Below are positions 1 through 12,071 of a DNA stretch of 64,000 nt, piece by piece. This DNA comes from Liolophura sinensis (lineage: Eukaryota; Mollusca; Polyplacophora; Chitonida; Chitonidae): assembly GCF_032854445.1 (NCBI RefSeq), contig NC_088296.1:4115246-4179245 (forward strand), read 5' to 3'. Under the pieces are notes generated by a model. That model saw only the letters and a list, made by a program, of their open reading frames with translations, was not told the DNA's origin and did not search any database. Every line of letters starts with the position of its first letter. Position 1 is the stretch's first letter. The translations under genes and the position numbers were made by a program.

Positions 1-770
1 GCTGAAGAAAAGGCGGAAAATAGCATTATATACAAAATATTTGAAAATATACGTCATTTATGTCGACAAACAGTGCTGCTGCAGATGAAGACGATGGTAA
101 CTTCACGCAGCTTCTCATTTTGCGTGGAAGTGACGACCCGTCTACAGTGGTTAAAAACGAAATGAAAAAAAAAATATGTATCGCATGACATTTAAAATGA
201 TTCGTGTTCTTTCAAGATAGGTCATAAATGAAATTCTGAAGTCTATAGATCCATCGCTCCGAGTTTTACTGCATACTGGTAGATGAGTTAGCTGACGTTT
301 CCAATCATCAGCAGGTCGTACTAGTTTTTAGGTGGGTAGGAGAGGATTTTATTGTCCACGAAGATTTTGGAGTTTACAAAGTAGATGACATCACTGCTGA
401 AACTTTGGTAAAAGTAATTTTGGGCGTTCTTTGTAGAATGAATATATCGATAGGAAAATGCAGAGGGAAAAGTTATGATAGCGAAGGCAATAGGCCTATG
501 AGTGGGAGAAAATCCGTCTTGGCTGTCACGTTACAGGAGTTGGAACCGAAAACGTTGCCACTCATTATACCTTGTAATGAGTCATCAAAGAGGCAAAAGC
601 TAAAGACGGTTTGGAAGTTACTCACGAAATTTGTACATTGATCCAATACTCGCCCATGACCCTTCACGCGTAAAACATTGTTTGATAACCTGAAAACTAA
701 TATTCAACCCGATTCACCCGATTCAAAGTTAGAGTACTTTGTCCTACGCGCTGGACTGTTCGTGCAAATA
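1..770 (+). pseudogene. hAT-type (DUF4371/ZMYM1-like) transposase remnant
   Basis: Broken coding sequence read in pieces. Positions 1-69 read AEEKAENSIIYKIFENIRHL and on, then frames shift through a DEDDGNFTQLLILRGSDDP block near 85-140. Positions about 275-475 read VDELADVSNHQQVVLVFRWV followed by the VHEDFGVYKVDDITAETLVK block, and CRGKSYDSEGN at 460-490 matches the family motif CRGQCYDGASN. A later block near 580-640 corresponds to the family segment that reads LEVTHKICKLIKY in the second copy at 27.9 kb. In-frame stops and frameshifts make it non-functional. The family is a DUF4371/TTF-zinc-finger hAT transposase that was also domesticated as ZMYM-like host proteins. The element continues off the left edge. 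The family assignment rests on remembered motifs, not on a search. Confidence 0.75.
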
Positions 771-781
771 CACTAGGGAGC

Positions 782-1640
782 ATTTTTTATAACTATAAAG
801 TTTTATTTAATCTATGGCAAGACAGACACTACAATGTGTGACAGACACTGAAGTGAAAGCTAGGATTATTGGAGTGCAGTCACAAATGAGAATTATTGCT
901 CGGACCATGGTCTGTGTGGTCGGGGCAGTTCCGCCGCCCATAAATATGCCCCATGGGTCTTAAGGAAGCAATTTTAAATCTCTTCCACTGTCAGAATTCT
1001 TCAATAACACGCAATATATATATACACCTAAAATATTTGGGGAATGTAAAGACTAGAGATTTAAACTATAAAGTTAATGTCAAGTTTTGGCAGATTACTC
1101 ACTTTCAAAAACTGGCACAACCTTTATTGGATTGCTAAATAGTGTATGGCGTTTGCAGAAGATACGTTGGAAAATGGTATAAAGTTACTGAATGTTATTG
1201 ATTTAATATTTAAACCCTTCTTCCTACAAACTTACAGAACAGGAAACATTCCTGTCATTTCCATCATTCGAACGGTGGTTTTATGCCAGACAATAAAGAA
1301 GAAAAAAAAAACAATTGTACGGGTGAGAAAAAAGAAATTAATCAAAAAGAAACTAAGAGTACACTTAAATGTTTAAAAGGCTTAAAACGGAGTATGTCTT
1401 TTCTGGTTTGTCAGTAACTGATACTTCATATTTAAAGGCTTTTTGTGATTAGCTCATAACTCTAAGTGCAAACTTATACTAACTGGCGGAAGCGTGCACT
1501 GGAGGAGACTGAGTAACTGAACAGGTAAAGCACTTAGGTTGTTACAGATATTACATGATCACTTTAACACAAATGACTGTGACTTTTTTGTTCGTTACAA
1601 TATTCATAAGCAGTAAAACAACAAGCAATAGTATTTATCT
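782..1640. other. Non-coding stretch, nothing recognised
   Basis: AT-rich sequence with only short open frames of low-complexity composition, such as a lysine-rich run near 1300-1375. No splice-flanked exon, SINE or array was recognised. Confidence 0.5.
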
Positions 1641-2345
1641 TGTATTCCCTTTGTGTTTTTTGTACATGTAAGTTGGATGTGTTTTATGTTCACTATGGGT
1701 TTGTCCTACATACATTTAATATATTTTGAGCTCTTTTTGGGCTTCCTGAATGTCAGATTCATTTTTCGTTCTTTCTGGGTTTGTTGTGCGTCTCTACGTC
1801 CTCTATGTGTATGGGTTTCTTTTACATCTGGTGCATTTTGTATCCTCTCTGTATAAGGGTTTCTTTTACATCTGGTGCATCTTGCGTCCTCTCTGTATAT
1901 GAGTTTCTTTTACATCTGGTGCATCTTGCGTCCTCTCTTTATATAGGTTTCTGTTACATCTGGTGCATTTTGTATCCTCTGTGTATATGTGTTTCTTTTA
2001 CACCTGGTGCATTTTGTATCCTCTATGTATATGTGTTTCTTTTACACCTGGTGGATTTTGTATCCTCTATGTATATGTGTTTCTTTCACATCTGCCGTAT
2101 TTCGCGTCCTCTATGAGTTTGTTGTACATCTGGTGTGTTCTTTATGAATTTGATGTTAATGTGATGTTTTCGGTATGAGTTTGTTCTACATTTAATGCAT
2201 TTTCCGTTTTTTATGAGATAATTGTGCATGTAATATATTTTGTGTTAGCAGCGGGTTTGTTGTTTCTCTGATGTATTTTGTGTCAGCGGCGTATTTGTTG
2301 TTCTTCTGATGCATTTTGTGTTCTCTGTGAGTTTGTTCAGTTAAC
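1640..2345. repeat. Degenerate 44-bp minisatellite
   Basis: The core (about 1797-2118) is seven to eight copies of a 44-bp unit built on TTTCTTTTACATCTGGTGCA, then TTTTGTATCCTCT. The copies become progressively more diverged on both sides, to about 1640 and 2345, as expected if turnover is concentrated in the middle. Overlapping open frames exist only because the unit lacks stops in some frames. Confidence 0.85.
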
Positions 2346-2534
2346 ATGTGATAAGATATCAATTCTTTACTCATCTTATGTACTTTCTTTTTCTGTACCA
2401 GTTTAATGCCGCTTGAACTCCGTGTGCAACTGTTCTAGCTATGGTCTAATCCCATTATACTAGTGTCAGAAAATCCATCTTACGTTCCCACCAAAATAAA
2501 AACTATTCTAATGTGAAAACAAATATAAATGGCT

Positions 2535-2800
2535 CCCTCGCTTGCCACTCAGCACTGGAAGGATAGAGCTAAGAAATAGGGGTGGTTGGTCCTGTGTCAG
2601 TATAATGTGACTAGGTGGGGTGTCATGTGCGGTGTCTTGGGCAGGGTACATCTATGGCTGCAGCCCTTTCCTCGCATGGACACGCCTTGCCACAAGAAAA
2701 AACACGGTATATGTGTACGCACATATGACTATTCGTCGTTATGCCGGTATGGCTAAAAAATTGTTCAGTTCGACGTAATGCCCCAAACATACATTGTACA
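2535..2800 (+). mobile_element. SINE-B fragment, head missing
   Basis: It shares the body (GTGTCAGTATAATGTGACT, then GGTGTCATG) and the 3' domain ending AAAAATTGTTCAGTTCGACG with the other SINE-B copies in this window (21195, and 42468 on the other strand). The tRNA-like head is absent or unrecognisable. The middle segment runs through CACGCCTTGCCACAAGAA. Confidence 0.65.
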
Positions 2801-4070
2801 TACATATGCAAACTAATATAAGTGATTTGAGTCCAACCGCTAATGTAATTTTAGGGAAACTGGTATATTTCTTAAAATACGGCATTCGCATATACCCTAG
2901 AGTTAAAAGGGAACTGTGCTAACCCTATTAGAGCATAAATGTGTAAAAGCATATTGAGGGAATTACCTCCCCTCCTCAGATCACGTGCATTTCTCAGAAC
3001 TAAGTATTTTCTGTTTCAGACTGCGCAGTTTCGTGAAGGTGCGAAGCACGGTGGGATCTGTGCCGACGGGTAAGTTATGTAAGATCGAGTACGTCTATTT
3101 TCATGGCGGGATGTTTATCGGGTGAGGGAATTGTCTTTACTCCGTCGTATTAATAACTCTCAGACAGTATTTAATTGGTCTGGTCGTCCTCAAATCGACA
3201 CAAAGCAGACATACCACTGGGGCGTGTCTTTATATAGTCTCTACCCTCAGCCTGTGGGTAAACCTCTAACACTGTCGATACGCAGTCAGAATATTTCCAT
3301 CTCACGGAACACGACAAATTTTGGTTGGCGCTGTTAATTGTTTTGATCTTGTCACTATAAATACAGGGCGTTGGTACGTAAATTATTACTGTCAGGTTCT
3401 GAAGCATTGACCTTGAAAGGCATTATGCAGAGTTATGCTTAAGATCGATTACTGGCTGTGACGTGTCGCCTGTGGTACATAAAGTCGAAACAACCCAACC
3501 CGGGATCGCTCCTTGTTTACTTGCTTACTTGTTCACTGTGTTTACCACGCTTGCCTGCCTGAAACAAATATAAAAACTTTTATGTAAGCGACCTTCCCGT
3601 AATTATGTATATTTTATAAACACCCAGATGTATATTTATGCATAAAGTGACAACATGTAGTATTAACGCCACACACGGCAGACATTACAGCCTCGCCTAT
3701 TGATCACGGATAATGGAGGGTGTGTCTTGACACAGCTTGGCCCGTCAGGATGGTTGTATACCTACATGTAGGTCTGATGATAGATTAGCTAGGGCTGTTT
3801 GTGTGAAGATATAAGTGACACTAACCTACTTCTACAGACTACAACTTTCATATCTCCTGTCCAGGCTAAAAGGTTGTCTTTATATTGTCTGGTCACCATG
3901 GCAGCAGCCCTGTATCTGGCTAGAAATGTATCTCACATTTCTGGTGCGCAGCGAAGTCGTCATTTAGGGTTTAAACTTTGTGTGTTTCATCAGTCTTGAT
4001 CGCACGATATAGCTCTGGAAGCTGGAAGAGTTTGACCTGTCACAATTTTCTCAGCTAGGGAAACTTTAGA
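2800..4070. other. 5' flank of the TRIM gene, no gene recognised
   Basis: Apart from the candidate leader exon at 3020-3069, no coding exon or repeat was recognised. Open frames of 60-80 codons here show no domain motif. Confidence 0.4.
3020..3069 (+). other. Candidate untranslated leader exon of the TRIM gene
   Basis: A strong 5' splice site (GACGG then GTAAGT, cut after 3069) follows a GC-rich segment. The TRIM start codon lies 18 bases inside an exon that opens after a good acceptor (TTTCATTTCAG, ending 4879), so a leader exon must lie upstream. This is the best-looking donor upstream. The upstream CTGTTTCAG at 3011-3019 could be an acceptor, or transcription could start within the segment. 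Inference only. Confidence 0.25.
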
Positions 4071-4071
4071 C

Positions 4072-4434
4072 ATTCGACCCGATTATCATATAATGTCCAG
4101 TTCTCATCACCATCCCTGTAATCCAGACGTTTGATTCGATTATCATGTAGAGTTAAGATCCTTCCCGTGCCACTGTAGTCCAGACTTTTGACCCGATTAT
4201 CATGTAGGGTCATGCCGCCTTCACTACCACTATAGTCCAGACGTTTGATTCGATTATCATGAAGAGTTAAGTTCCTTTCCATGCCACTGTAGTACAGATG
4301 TTTGATTCGATTATCATGTAGAGTTAAGTTCCTTTCCGTGCCACTGTAGTGCGGACCTTTGACCCGATTATCATATAGGGTCATGCCTCCTTCACTACCA
4401 CTATAGTCCAGATGTTTGACCCAATTATCTTATA
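4072..4434 (-). repeat. 57-bp array, reads as 19-residue LxLxxNxI repeats on the minus strand
   Basis: About six copies of a 57-bp unit, which is 19 codons, so the frame is kept. On the minus strand each unit reads like LTLHDNRIKRLDYSGMERN. Differences between units are mostly conservative (H/Y, I/V, R/K). The pattern LxLxxNxIxxL resembles a leucine-rich repeat but is shorter than the usual 20-24 residues. The frame is closed at the upstream end by a TAA in the outermost unit (near 4430), and no signal peptide or start context is evident. It is either a fossil of, or an exon in, an unrecognised gene, or a chance reading of a minisatellite. Confidence 0.7.
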
Positions 4435-4879
4435 CCTGAAGTCCCACCATTTCTGTTGAAGGTGCTAATTGGCTGGTCCTACCTATAAATCAGGAGACTC
4501 TCATTTTTGCACACCAATCTGCTATTCGTGGATGGAGCTTTATAAAGGTGTCATCATTGGCAAACACATCTGACCAAATTGGCTTGACCAGGTGTTTGTC
4601 AAAAAAATGTCCGGTACATGATAATTGCAAGAATTGCCAAAGTTTTAACTAAACAGTTATTTCCTCTCAGGGAAGCGAGGCGCTCAAACTAATACATGTA
4701 ACATATGGATAGTAATGCTTCTTCAGCAATAGCAACAACAAAAAAAAAATACTTTACCCCATATGTTCAGAGACTGCACAGCAGATGCAGACTGTGTACT
4801 GTGTTGAAATTTGGATATTTTCGTAAATGGGAGGACCTGTATTGGTGTCAGTCTAAGTAATTAGCTAATTTCATTTCAG
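4435..4879 (+). other. Upstream intron of the TRIM gene, non-coding
   Basis: Contains an A-run near 4739 and ends in a pyrimidine-rich acceptor (AATTTCATTTCAG). No other feature is seen. Confidence 0.4.
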
Positions 4880-4897
4880 CGAAAAACCAAGTGTGTA

Positions 4898-7800
4898 ATG
4901 GCTGAAAGCAAGGAAAATCGTGAAGAAGTTCTCACATGCCCGATTTGTGTGGAAACATTCCGAAAACCAGTAACGTTACCTTGTCAGCACAGTTTTTGCA
5001 GAGAGTGTATCGGTGTCTATGCTGACAAGTCTAAACCTGGACAGACAGATGAGGCCTCCTGCAGCACACGGAGTGAGGGCGTTCACCAGCTGATCTCATG
5101 CCCTGTATGCCGGACATCAACCAGTCTGGGGAGAGAAGGTGTGGCTGGTTTGCCTCCCAACTTTCATCTGGCAGAAATAGTGGAGAGGTTCTCTTCTGCT
5201 GTGAATGTTGAGGATGACATCCCATATTGTTCCCTGTGTGAGGATGATAATCAGGCTAAAGCTGTCAAGTTTTGTACCGACTGTTGTTTACTGTATTGTA
5301 AAGACTGTTTGGCTTCTCTTCATCCCATGAGGGGGGTTATGAAACGTCACCGGCTGATTTCATCCCTGGAGTACCTCTCACAGGAAACCCCACAGCGACA
5401 GACCAGCGGCAGGGGTGAACAATCAACTCAGCAAGCGTCATGTGCAAGACATGGTGAGCCATTCTGCTTGTACTGTGTACGGTGCAGGATGGTGATCTGT
5501 GTGGGGTGTGTGGTTGACCATCCGGAACATGCTGTGAGGGATATATCATCTGCAGCTGAGAATTACAAGGTAATGCAAAAAAGACATTCGTACATCAGCC
5601 ATCAACCAAAATCGATGTTCTGAGTCCTTAATCGTAAGGTCAATTCCCAAACAACGATTAACATAACACACGAAAAAAACAGGTAAAGAAATTGTACCAA
5701 GTACATGAAAAAACTAAGAAATTGTACAAAGTGCAAGATGACCTTGAATAAAAAGGTACAAAGTGCAAGATGACCTTGAATAAAGAGGTACAAAGTGAAC
5801 TGTAGTAAACAGTTTTCAATGATGTGAGAAAGACGTAAGAAAGTTCTAAGCGAATGACTTAAATCACTGTCTAAATCGTGTACTATGTAAGTATGTAACT
5901 GGATAATCAAAATAAATATGTCATGATTTGGAACTTTATATTGACCCATAGTTTGTGATCTATAGTGAAGAATGGGGCTTTGTGTCCTGTACTGTAGTGA
6001 GTTGTTTGAAAGACGGATTTTTTAATGTAACTTTTCTTCCATTACAGCCAGCTGTTTTAAACAAGACTAGTGAACTGGAGAAAGTGCTACAAGAAACTAA
6101 AGAATCAATGTCAGGAGTTACTAGGCTGTACAATAAGATACAGGTTGGTAGTTTTCATGACACTTGGTCAACTTGTGATTTATTGCATACTTGGCGACTC
6201 ATTTTGCGTATGTAAATTATTGCTTTCATTCACAAATCCAGTAAACGTACAGCTGTCAATCATCTAGTCTTGATAAAGCTGCACTTTTTCACATATTATA
6301 TAGGTACATTTCAATTAAGCAGTTAAACCCGAACAGCGACGATATTTTACAAGAACTTAAACAGGGTAATACACGGACTGATGCGGGGATTCATTTGCAC
6401 GACGGACGAGTCTGTTTACCTCTTTCTGGTTTATCTAATCAGACTATTATATCATTATTGTGACTTTCTTCTCAGTAACATACGCACGATATGCCCATCA
6501 GGCAACTCCAGTAGATACATCATTGCCGATCATACGTTGTCACAATATTTATAGTAGTATTGTATATACGTACTCCACATTTCTTGGTTTTATGTTAAAT
6601 GAAAAGCTAAATTGTACGCTACACATAGAATGTATTCGTAAAAAGGTCTCGAGGAATCTAGGTATATTAAACGACATTAAGGATTCGGTGAATAAAAAAC
6701 GCATTTTATTCTTTATTATTCTTATTTTTCATACTTGAATATTTTGTGGGTAAACACATATAAGTCTCACTTGCAACCTCTGCAAATATTGCAAAAAAAA
6801 CGCGCTATTCGAATTGTGACTATGTCTAGTTCCCTAAAACAAATAAAGCCACATTTTTGTATGTTAATGGGATAGAGCAAGCTCCATGGAGCTTTATTCC
6901 GCCAGTATGTTTCTGTATGTTTATATGATTCTTATGTTTTGTATATTATATTGGTGAATAAACAAACAACAACAACATTTGTGATGGGGGGACACCTGGG
7001 TCTCTTAACGCCAGTGTGACACTGTTGGTGTTTGAACCAACCAATGATACTCTCCACAGCATAAAAGCTGCACCATCTCACCCTGCACGGATCACCTGTT
7101 GTGATGTTGAAGCAACAACACTTCTGAGTCGACATATGTATACCGCTAGACTAAAGGGAAATCCCCTGTAGCCAGGCAGTGCATTGCAGATAAAGTTGTG
7201 TGGCACTTATATTTCACCCTGTTACACAGACATGTATAGCTCTAATGGTCTGGATAAGATAATAACCGATTTTTCTGTTCGGCAGGAAAACCAGAAACTC
7301 CACACTCAAGAGGTAGAAAGGGCTTATTGTGCAGCCTTGGAGGCCTTACAAGCCTGGAAACAACAGTCCTTAGATGGCATAAAAACCCGCTATTCACAGT
7401 GGAGTGTGGAGTGTAACGCCATACTCAAAGATTTTCAACTACAGGCCCAGGAAGTGGAGAGGATGGTACAGGCTTCCAAGGATATGTTGGCATCAATGGA
7501 CGTTGAGTTTTTACAGGTAAGTCAAACAGCTGCCTCAGCTCCAGTTAAATACCTCCACTAATAACCACACAGGACAACCTGTCATAATTTGTCAGCTTCA
7601 GAGAACATATGAAGTTTTCTTACATGTATGGGCTGTAGATATCTTTATTTTGACCGCTCATTTGTGAACAGATGTGATATGTATGTATCTGTCTGTCAGA
7701 ATTTCATATATATTGGCTAAAATGAGCAGACCAGGTGACCCAAATTTTAGAAGGAATACAGTAAGTAAAGAATCTTAGTTTCAGTATCATGGTTACATCA

Positions 7801-10800
7801 ATTTATATGTATGCTCAATTCTGTTTGTTGACAGGGTTCCATGGACTTCACCAAAACGTATGTATAAATGTGTTATACCTCTCTAGGTTTGTTATACTTG
7901 TGCACATGACTATTATCTGCAGATGTATTTCTGTAACACTGAGTACCAGCGCTGTAGTTGTCCAAAACATGACCCAAGTTTAAAGTATATCTAGTGTTCA
8001 AACATACATTTGTTCAGACAAATCAGACCTAACCTGCTAGGAAAAGTATACTGTACATCATGACATTTTCAGAACTGTGTGGTACACAGGATTACCACAC
8101 AACTGTGTCTCTTTGTTTTCTTTCCTCTTCTCACAGAATTGATGACCAGCTGAATGAGATAAAAGCAGATTTGGAAAAACATGAAGTCAGCAGAGAGAAG
8201 CTTCTAGATTCTGTACAACATGACCAAGTTGTTACTAGACAGGTGACTGTGAAAGAAACAGTACAAGAATGTCAGGACTTAGAAGCAGCAGTCGGTGGGC
8301 AAATGTCACCCCTACGTGTTACAAGTAGGTTCTTATATAGGTAGGCCAAGCATATACAAACTAATGTGTGGCCTGCAATAGGGTGGGCCAAACAGATACA
8401 AACTTATGTGGGGTATACAGTAGGGTGTGCCCAGAAGACACAAACTAATCTGAGATATACAGTAGGATGTGCACAGAAGACACAGACTAATGTGAGGTAT
8501 ACAGTAGGTTGTGTACAGAAGACACAAACTGATGTGAGGTATACACAAGGATGTGCCCAGGAGACACAAACTAATGTGAGGTATACAGTAGGGTGTGCCC
8601 AGAAAACACAAACTAATGTGAGGTATACATTAGGGTGTGCCCAGAAGGACACAAACTAATGTGAGGTATACACCAGGGTGTGCATAGAAAACACAAACTA
8701 ATGTGAGGCATACAATAGGGTGTGCCCAGAAGACACAAACTAATGTGAGGCATACAATAGGGTGTGCCCAGAAGACACAAACTAATGTGAGGCATACAAT
8801 AGGATGTGCCCAGAAGACACAAACTGATGTGAGGCATACAATAGGGTGTGCCCAGAAGACACAAACTGATGTGAGGTATACAGTAGGGTGTGCCCAGAAG
8901 ACACAAACTAATGTGAGGCATACAATAGGGTGTGCCCAGAAGACACAAACTAATGTGAGGTATACAGTAGGGTGTGTACAGAAGACACAAACTGATGTGA
9001 GGTATACACAAGGATGTGCCCAGAAGACACAAACTAATGTGAGGTATACAGTAGGGTGTGCCCAGAAAACACAAGCTAATGTGAGGCATACAATAGGGTA
9101 TGCCCAGAAGACACAAACTAATGTGAGGTATACAGTAGGGTGTGCCCAGAAAACACAAACTAATGTGAGGTATACAATAGGGTGTGCCCAGAAGACACAA
9201 ACTAATGTGAGGTATACAGTAGGGTGTTCCCAGAAGACACAAACTAATGTGAGGTATACAATAGGGTGTGCCCAGAAGACACAAACTAATGTGAGGCATA
9301 CAATAGGGTGTGCCCAGAAGACACAAACTAATGTGAGGTATACAATAGGGTGTGCCCAGAAAACACAAACTAATGTGAGGCATACAATAGGGTGTGCCCA
9401 GAAGACACAAACTAATGTGAGGCATACAATAGGGTGTGCCCAGAAGACACAAACTAATGTGAGGTATACAGTAGGGTGTGCCCAGAAGACACAAACTCAT
9501 GTGAGGTATACAATAGGGTGTGCCCAGAAGACACAAACTGATGTGAGGCATACAATAGGGTGTGCCCAGAAGACACAAACTGATGTGAGGCATACAATAG
9601 GGTGTGCCCAGAAGACACAAACTAATGTGAGGCATACAATAGGGTGTGCCCAGAAGACACAAACTAATGTGAGGTATACAATAGGGTGTGCCCAGAAGAC
9701 ACAAACTAATGTGAGGCATACAGTAAGGTGTGCCCAGAAAACACAAACTAATGTGAGGTATACAATAGGATGTGCCCAGAAGACACAAACTAATGTGAGG
9801 TATACAGTAGGGTGTGCCCAGAAGACACAAACTAATGTGAGGTATACAGTAGGGTGTGTACAGAAGACACAAACTGATGTGAGGTATACACAAGGATGTG
9901 CCCAGGAGACACAAACTAATGTGAGGTATACAGTAGGGTGTGCCCAGAAAACACAAACTAATGTGAGGTATACATTAGGGTGTGCCCAGAAGACACAAAC
10001 TAATGGGAGGTATACAGTAGGATGTGTACAGAAGACACAAACTGATGCGAGGTATACACAAGGATGTGCCCAGAAAACACAAACTGATGTGAGGCATACA
10101 GTAGGGTGTGCCCAGAAAACACAAACTAATGTGAGGTATACAATAGGATGTGCCCAGAAGACACAAACTAATGTGAGGTATACAGTAGGGTGTGCCCAGA
10201 AGACACAAACTAATGTGAGGTATACAGTAGGGTGTGTACAGAAGACACAAACTAATGTGAGGTATACACAAGGATGTGCCCAGAAGACACAAACTAATGT
10301 GAGGTATACATTAGGGTGTGCCCAGAAGACACAAACTAATGTGAGGTATACACCAGGGTGCCTCCTTGTTGCAGGACGGATTTCCACGGGCTCTTTTATT
10401 TAGTGCTACTTCACTGAGATGACTTACCGAAGGCAAGTAAGCCGCCCTGCCCGAGCCATTATACTGATACGGGTCAACCAGTCGTTGCACTATCCCCTTC
10501 ATGCTGAACGCCAAGCGAGGAAGTTACAACTTCCTCTTTTAAAGTCTTAGGTGTGACTCGATCAAGGATTGATCCTGGATCTACCAGCCCCGAAGCGGAC
10601 GCTCTACCAACTGTGCTATCCGGGCCGGTTAGGGTGTGCCCAGAAGACCCAAATTAATGTGAGGCATACAATAGGGTGTGCCCAGATCTGATTTTGTACA
10701 TTAAACTCATAGTACATGGAATATGGAGGAAAAAGGAATAGAATGTATAGTTGAAGCCAGAGTTAAAAGAGGTGTGGGGGCAGGAAACAATAGGTGTGGG

Positions 10801-10814
10801 GTGAAAACATCAAG

Positions 10815-10859
<45 letters not shown>

Positions 10860-12071
10860 ATTGTTGATCTACATTTCTTTCATCACTTAATATACGTTTT
10901 TCTTTCTTAGTCTTGAAATATTTAACTGCAGAAAATATTTACTGTGAATCCAGCAATTGATTACTACTAATAATTCTGATAGATTAAATAGTCTTTGCGG
11001 TTTTGTGGCAATGAAAGTCACTGGGTAAGTTACTTGTGATGAGTTACCTCCCTTACTACACAAACGGCTTTGGTACTCCACGAACGACAACAGGCCTACT
11101 ACAGCTTCATAGTGAATTGTGTGTTCAAATGTGCCATAACTGACAACTAAAACCAATGACTGGATAGAGGAAGGTATTATTCTTGTTGTAGGAGATAAGT
11201 TTCGAACAAATTATATCACTAAAAGTCTGTATTTTAACCCAGTATTTAGCCTATTTCATAGGGCTACCCATCATTTAGTGACGGATCCTTGTCGAAGTTC
11301 AACTCTTTCATGCTGGCTGAAAATGACAGAGATCTGTGTATAAATTAAATTCGTGTCAGCAGTATATGTCATTTTATTCCAAGAGATTGTGTTGAGAATT
11401 AAAAATACAGTATGTGTACAGGTATTTACACCTCAGTCTTACAGCGTGTGTTTATGGTTTGCTGTTGTTTATGCTGCTTCTGTTGTGTTTTTGCAGAGCC
11501 GACGCTGAGATTCACAGAGACAGACGACAGGAAGCTGAGAATCACTGACAGCGGCTGTGTGGTAAAGGGTGAGGACTTGTCCTGGGGGTGGAGGAGAGCT
11601 GTGACAGACGGGCGTTACCAGACGGGCGGGTACTACTGGGAGATACACATCACCTGTTCACATGGCTGTGACTGTCGTGTAGGAGTGACACAGGAGAGCT
11701 GTGGCGTGAGTGAGGAGACAAAAGCTGGCCGTAACTCCTGGTACATTGTGATGGACTACAGTGGTCATAAGGTCAGGTGTTATAGTCACAGTGGTGTTGG
11801 TGAGATCAAACCTGGCTATCGACAGTGGAGACGTTACACACGACCTCATCACCTGGGTGTGTACCTGGACTGTGATGACCACACACTGACAGTCCTGGAC
11901 TGTGACAACAACCAGGTAATGTACACTGTCAGTGATGTTATCGTCACAGAGCCTCTCGTGCCAGGGGTTGAGTTTGGCTGGTCTGGATCTGTGTCTGTGT
12001 CTGCTCGTCTGGTACCGGGTGACTCTGCAACTCTGCCTCCTGTTCTCTGTGATATGATAAGCACTTCCTGA
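4898..12071 (+). CDS. TRIM-family E3 ubiquitin ligase (RING, two B-boxes, coiled coil, B30.2/SPRY)
   Basis: Six coding exons join in phase: 4898-5569, 6048-6143, 7286-7516, 7835-7857, 8137-8324 and 11497-12071 (1785 nt, 594 residues). All introns are GT-AG. Exon 1 holds the RING finger (Cys14, Cys17, Cys29, His31, Cys34, Cys37, Cys68, Cys71), B-box 1 (residues about 111-151) and B-box 2 (about 182-211, CARHGEPFCLYC). Exons 2-5 encode a coiled coil (about 225-400). Exon 6 encodes a B30.2/SPRY domain (GGYYWEIHITC, HHLGVYLDCDDHTLTV). Family knowledge: RING recruits E2, the coiled coil dimerises the protein, and SPRY binds targets; many such proteins act in innate immunity. The layout resembles TRIM25 or fish finTRIM, but orthology cannot be assigned. 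The start is the first ATG after the 4879 acceptor. Introns contain a LINE fragment and a large minisatellite. All zinc ligands appear intact, so the gene is probably functional. Confidence 0.93.
5690..5800. repeat. Short tandem duplication in TRIM intron 1
   Basis: Two to three copies of a unit of roughly 32 bp containing GTGCAAGATGACCTTGAATA and GGTACAAA. Confidence 0.6.
6460..6960 (+). mobile_element. LINE reverse-transcriptase 3' fragment in TRIM intron 2
   Basis: Translation gives FLGFMLNEKLNCTLHIECI, then KKVSRNLGILNDIKDSVNKK, matching the thumb-region signature of non-LTR retrotransposon reverse transcriptases (FLGV.IDEKL.W..HI...KK.S...GIL). After a frameshift near 6736 the pieces NILWVNTYKSHLQPLQILQK and RAIRIVT continue the family pattern. 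It ends near an AACAACAACAAC tail at about 6965-6977. It has the same orientation as the host gene, is 5'-truncated and is dead. Confidence 0.75.
6978..7185 (-). mobile_element. Possible tRNA-headed SINE-like element
   Basis: On the minus strand it starts with a tRNA-like segment (TTTAGTCTAGCGGTATAC) followed about 40 nt later by a weak B-box-like GCTTCAACATC, then body sequence. It does not match SINE-A or SINE-B and no second copy was seen, so this is a weak call. Confidence 0.25.
8341..10360. repeat. 42-bp minisatellite, about 48 copies, in TRIM intron 5
   Basis: The unit is ACACAAACTAATGTGAGG, then TATACAGTAGGGTGTGCCCAGAAG (42 bp). Because 42 is a multiple of three, frames stay open for hundreds of codons on both strands (repeating TQTNVRYTVGCAQK on plus). 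These are not genes: the array lies wholly inside an intron, and the exon 5 frame ends at a stop (8342-8344) before it. Copies differ mainly at TATACAGTA versus CATACAATA and at G/A transitions. Confidence 0.95.
10361..10630 (-). mobile_element. SINE-B inserted inside the 42-bp array
   Basis: On the minus strand it begins with a tRNA-like head (GCCCGGATAGCACAGTTGGT and a B-box-like GGATCAATCCTTGATC), continues through the SINE-B body and stops at CAACAAGGAGG, lacking the 3' domain seen at 60975. AGGGTG occurs on both sides (10355-10360 and 10631-10636), a possible short target-site duplication. Array sequence resumes right after it. Confidence 0.8.
10631..10686. repeat. Distal remnant of the 42-bp array
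   Basis: About one and a third units (AGGGTGTGCCCAGAAG and so on) stranded beyond the SINE insertion. Confidence 0.85.
10690..11496 (+). other. Rest of TRIM intron 5, including a (TA)n run
   Basis: A TA dinucleotide run occupies about 10820-10855. TTACCTCCCTT occurs at 11044. The intron ends in TGTTTTTGCAG (to 11496), the acceptor of the SPRY exon. Confidence 0.6.

Noticed and set aside
8613..10403. Open frames of 447 to 566 codons on both strands
   Set aside because: By-products of the 42-bp intronic array; the same repeat is open in several frames on both strands.
4898..12071. TRIM as a processed or broken copy
   Set aside because: All five coding introns have GT-AG sites and matching phases, zinc ligands are intact and no stop interrupts the 594 codons.
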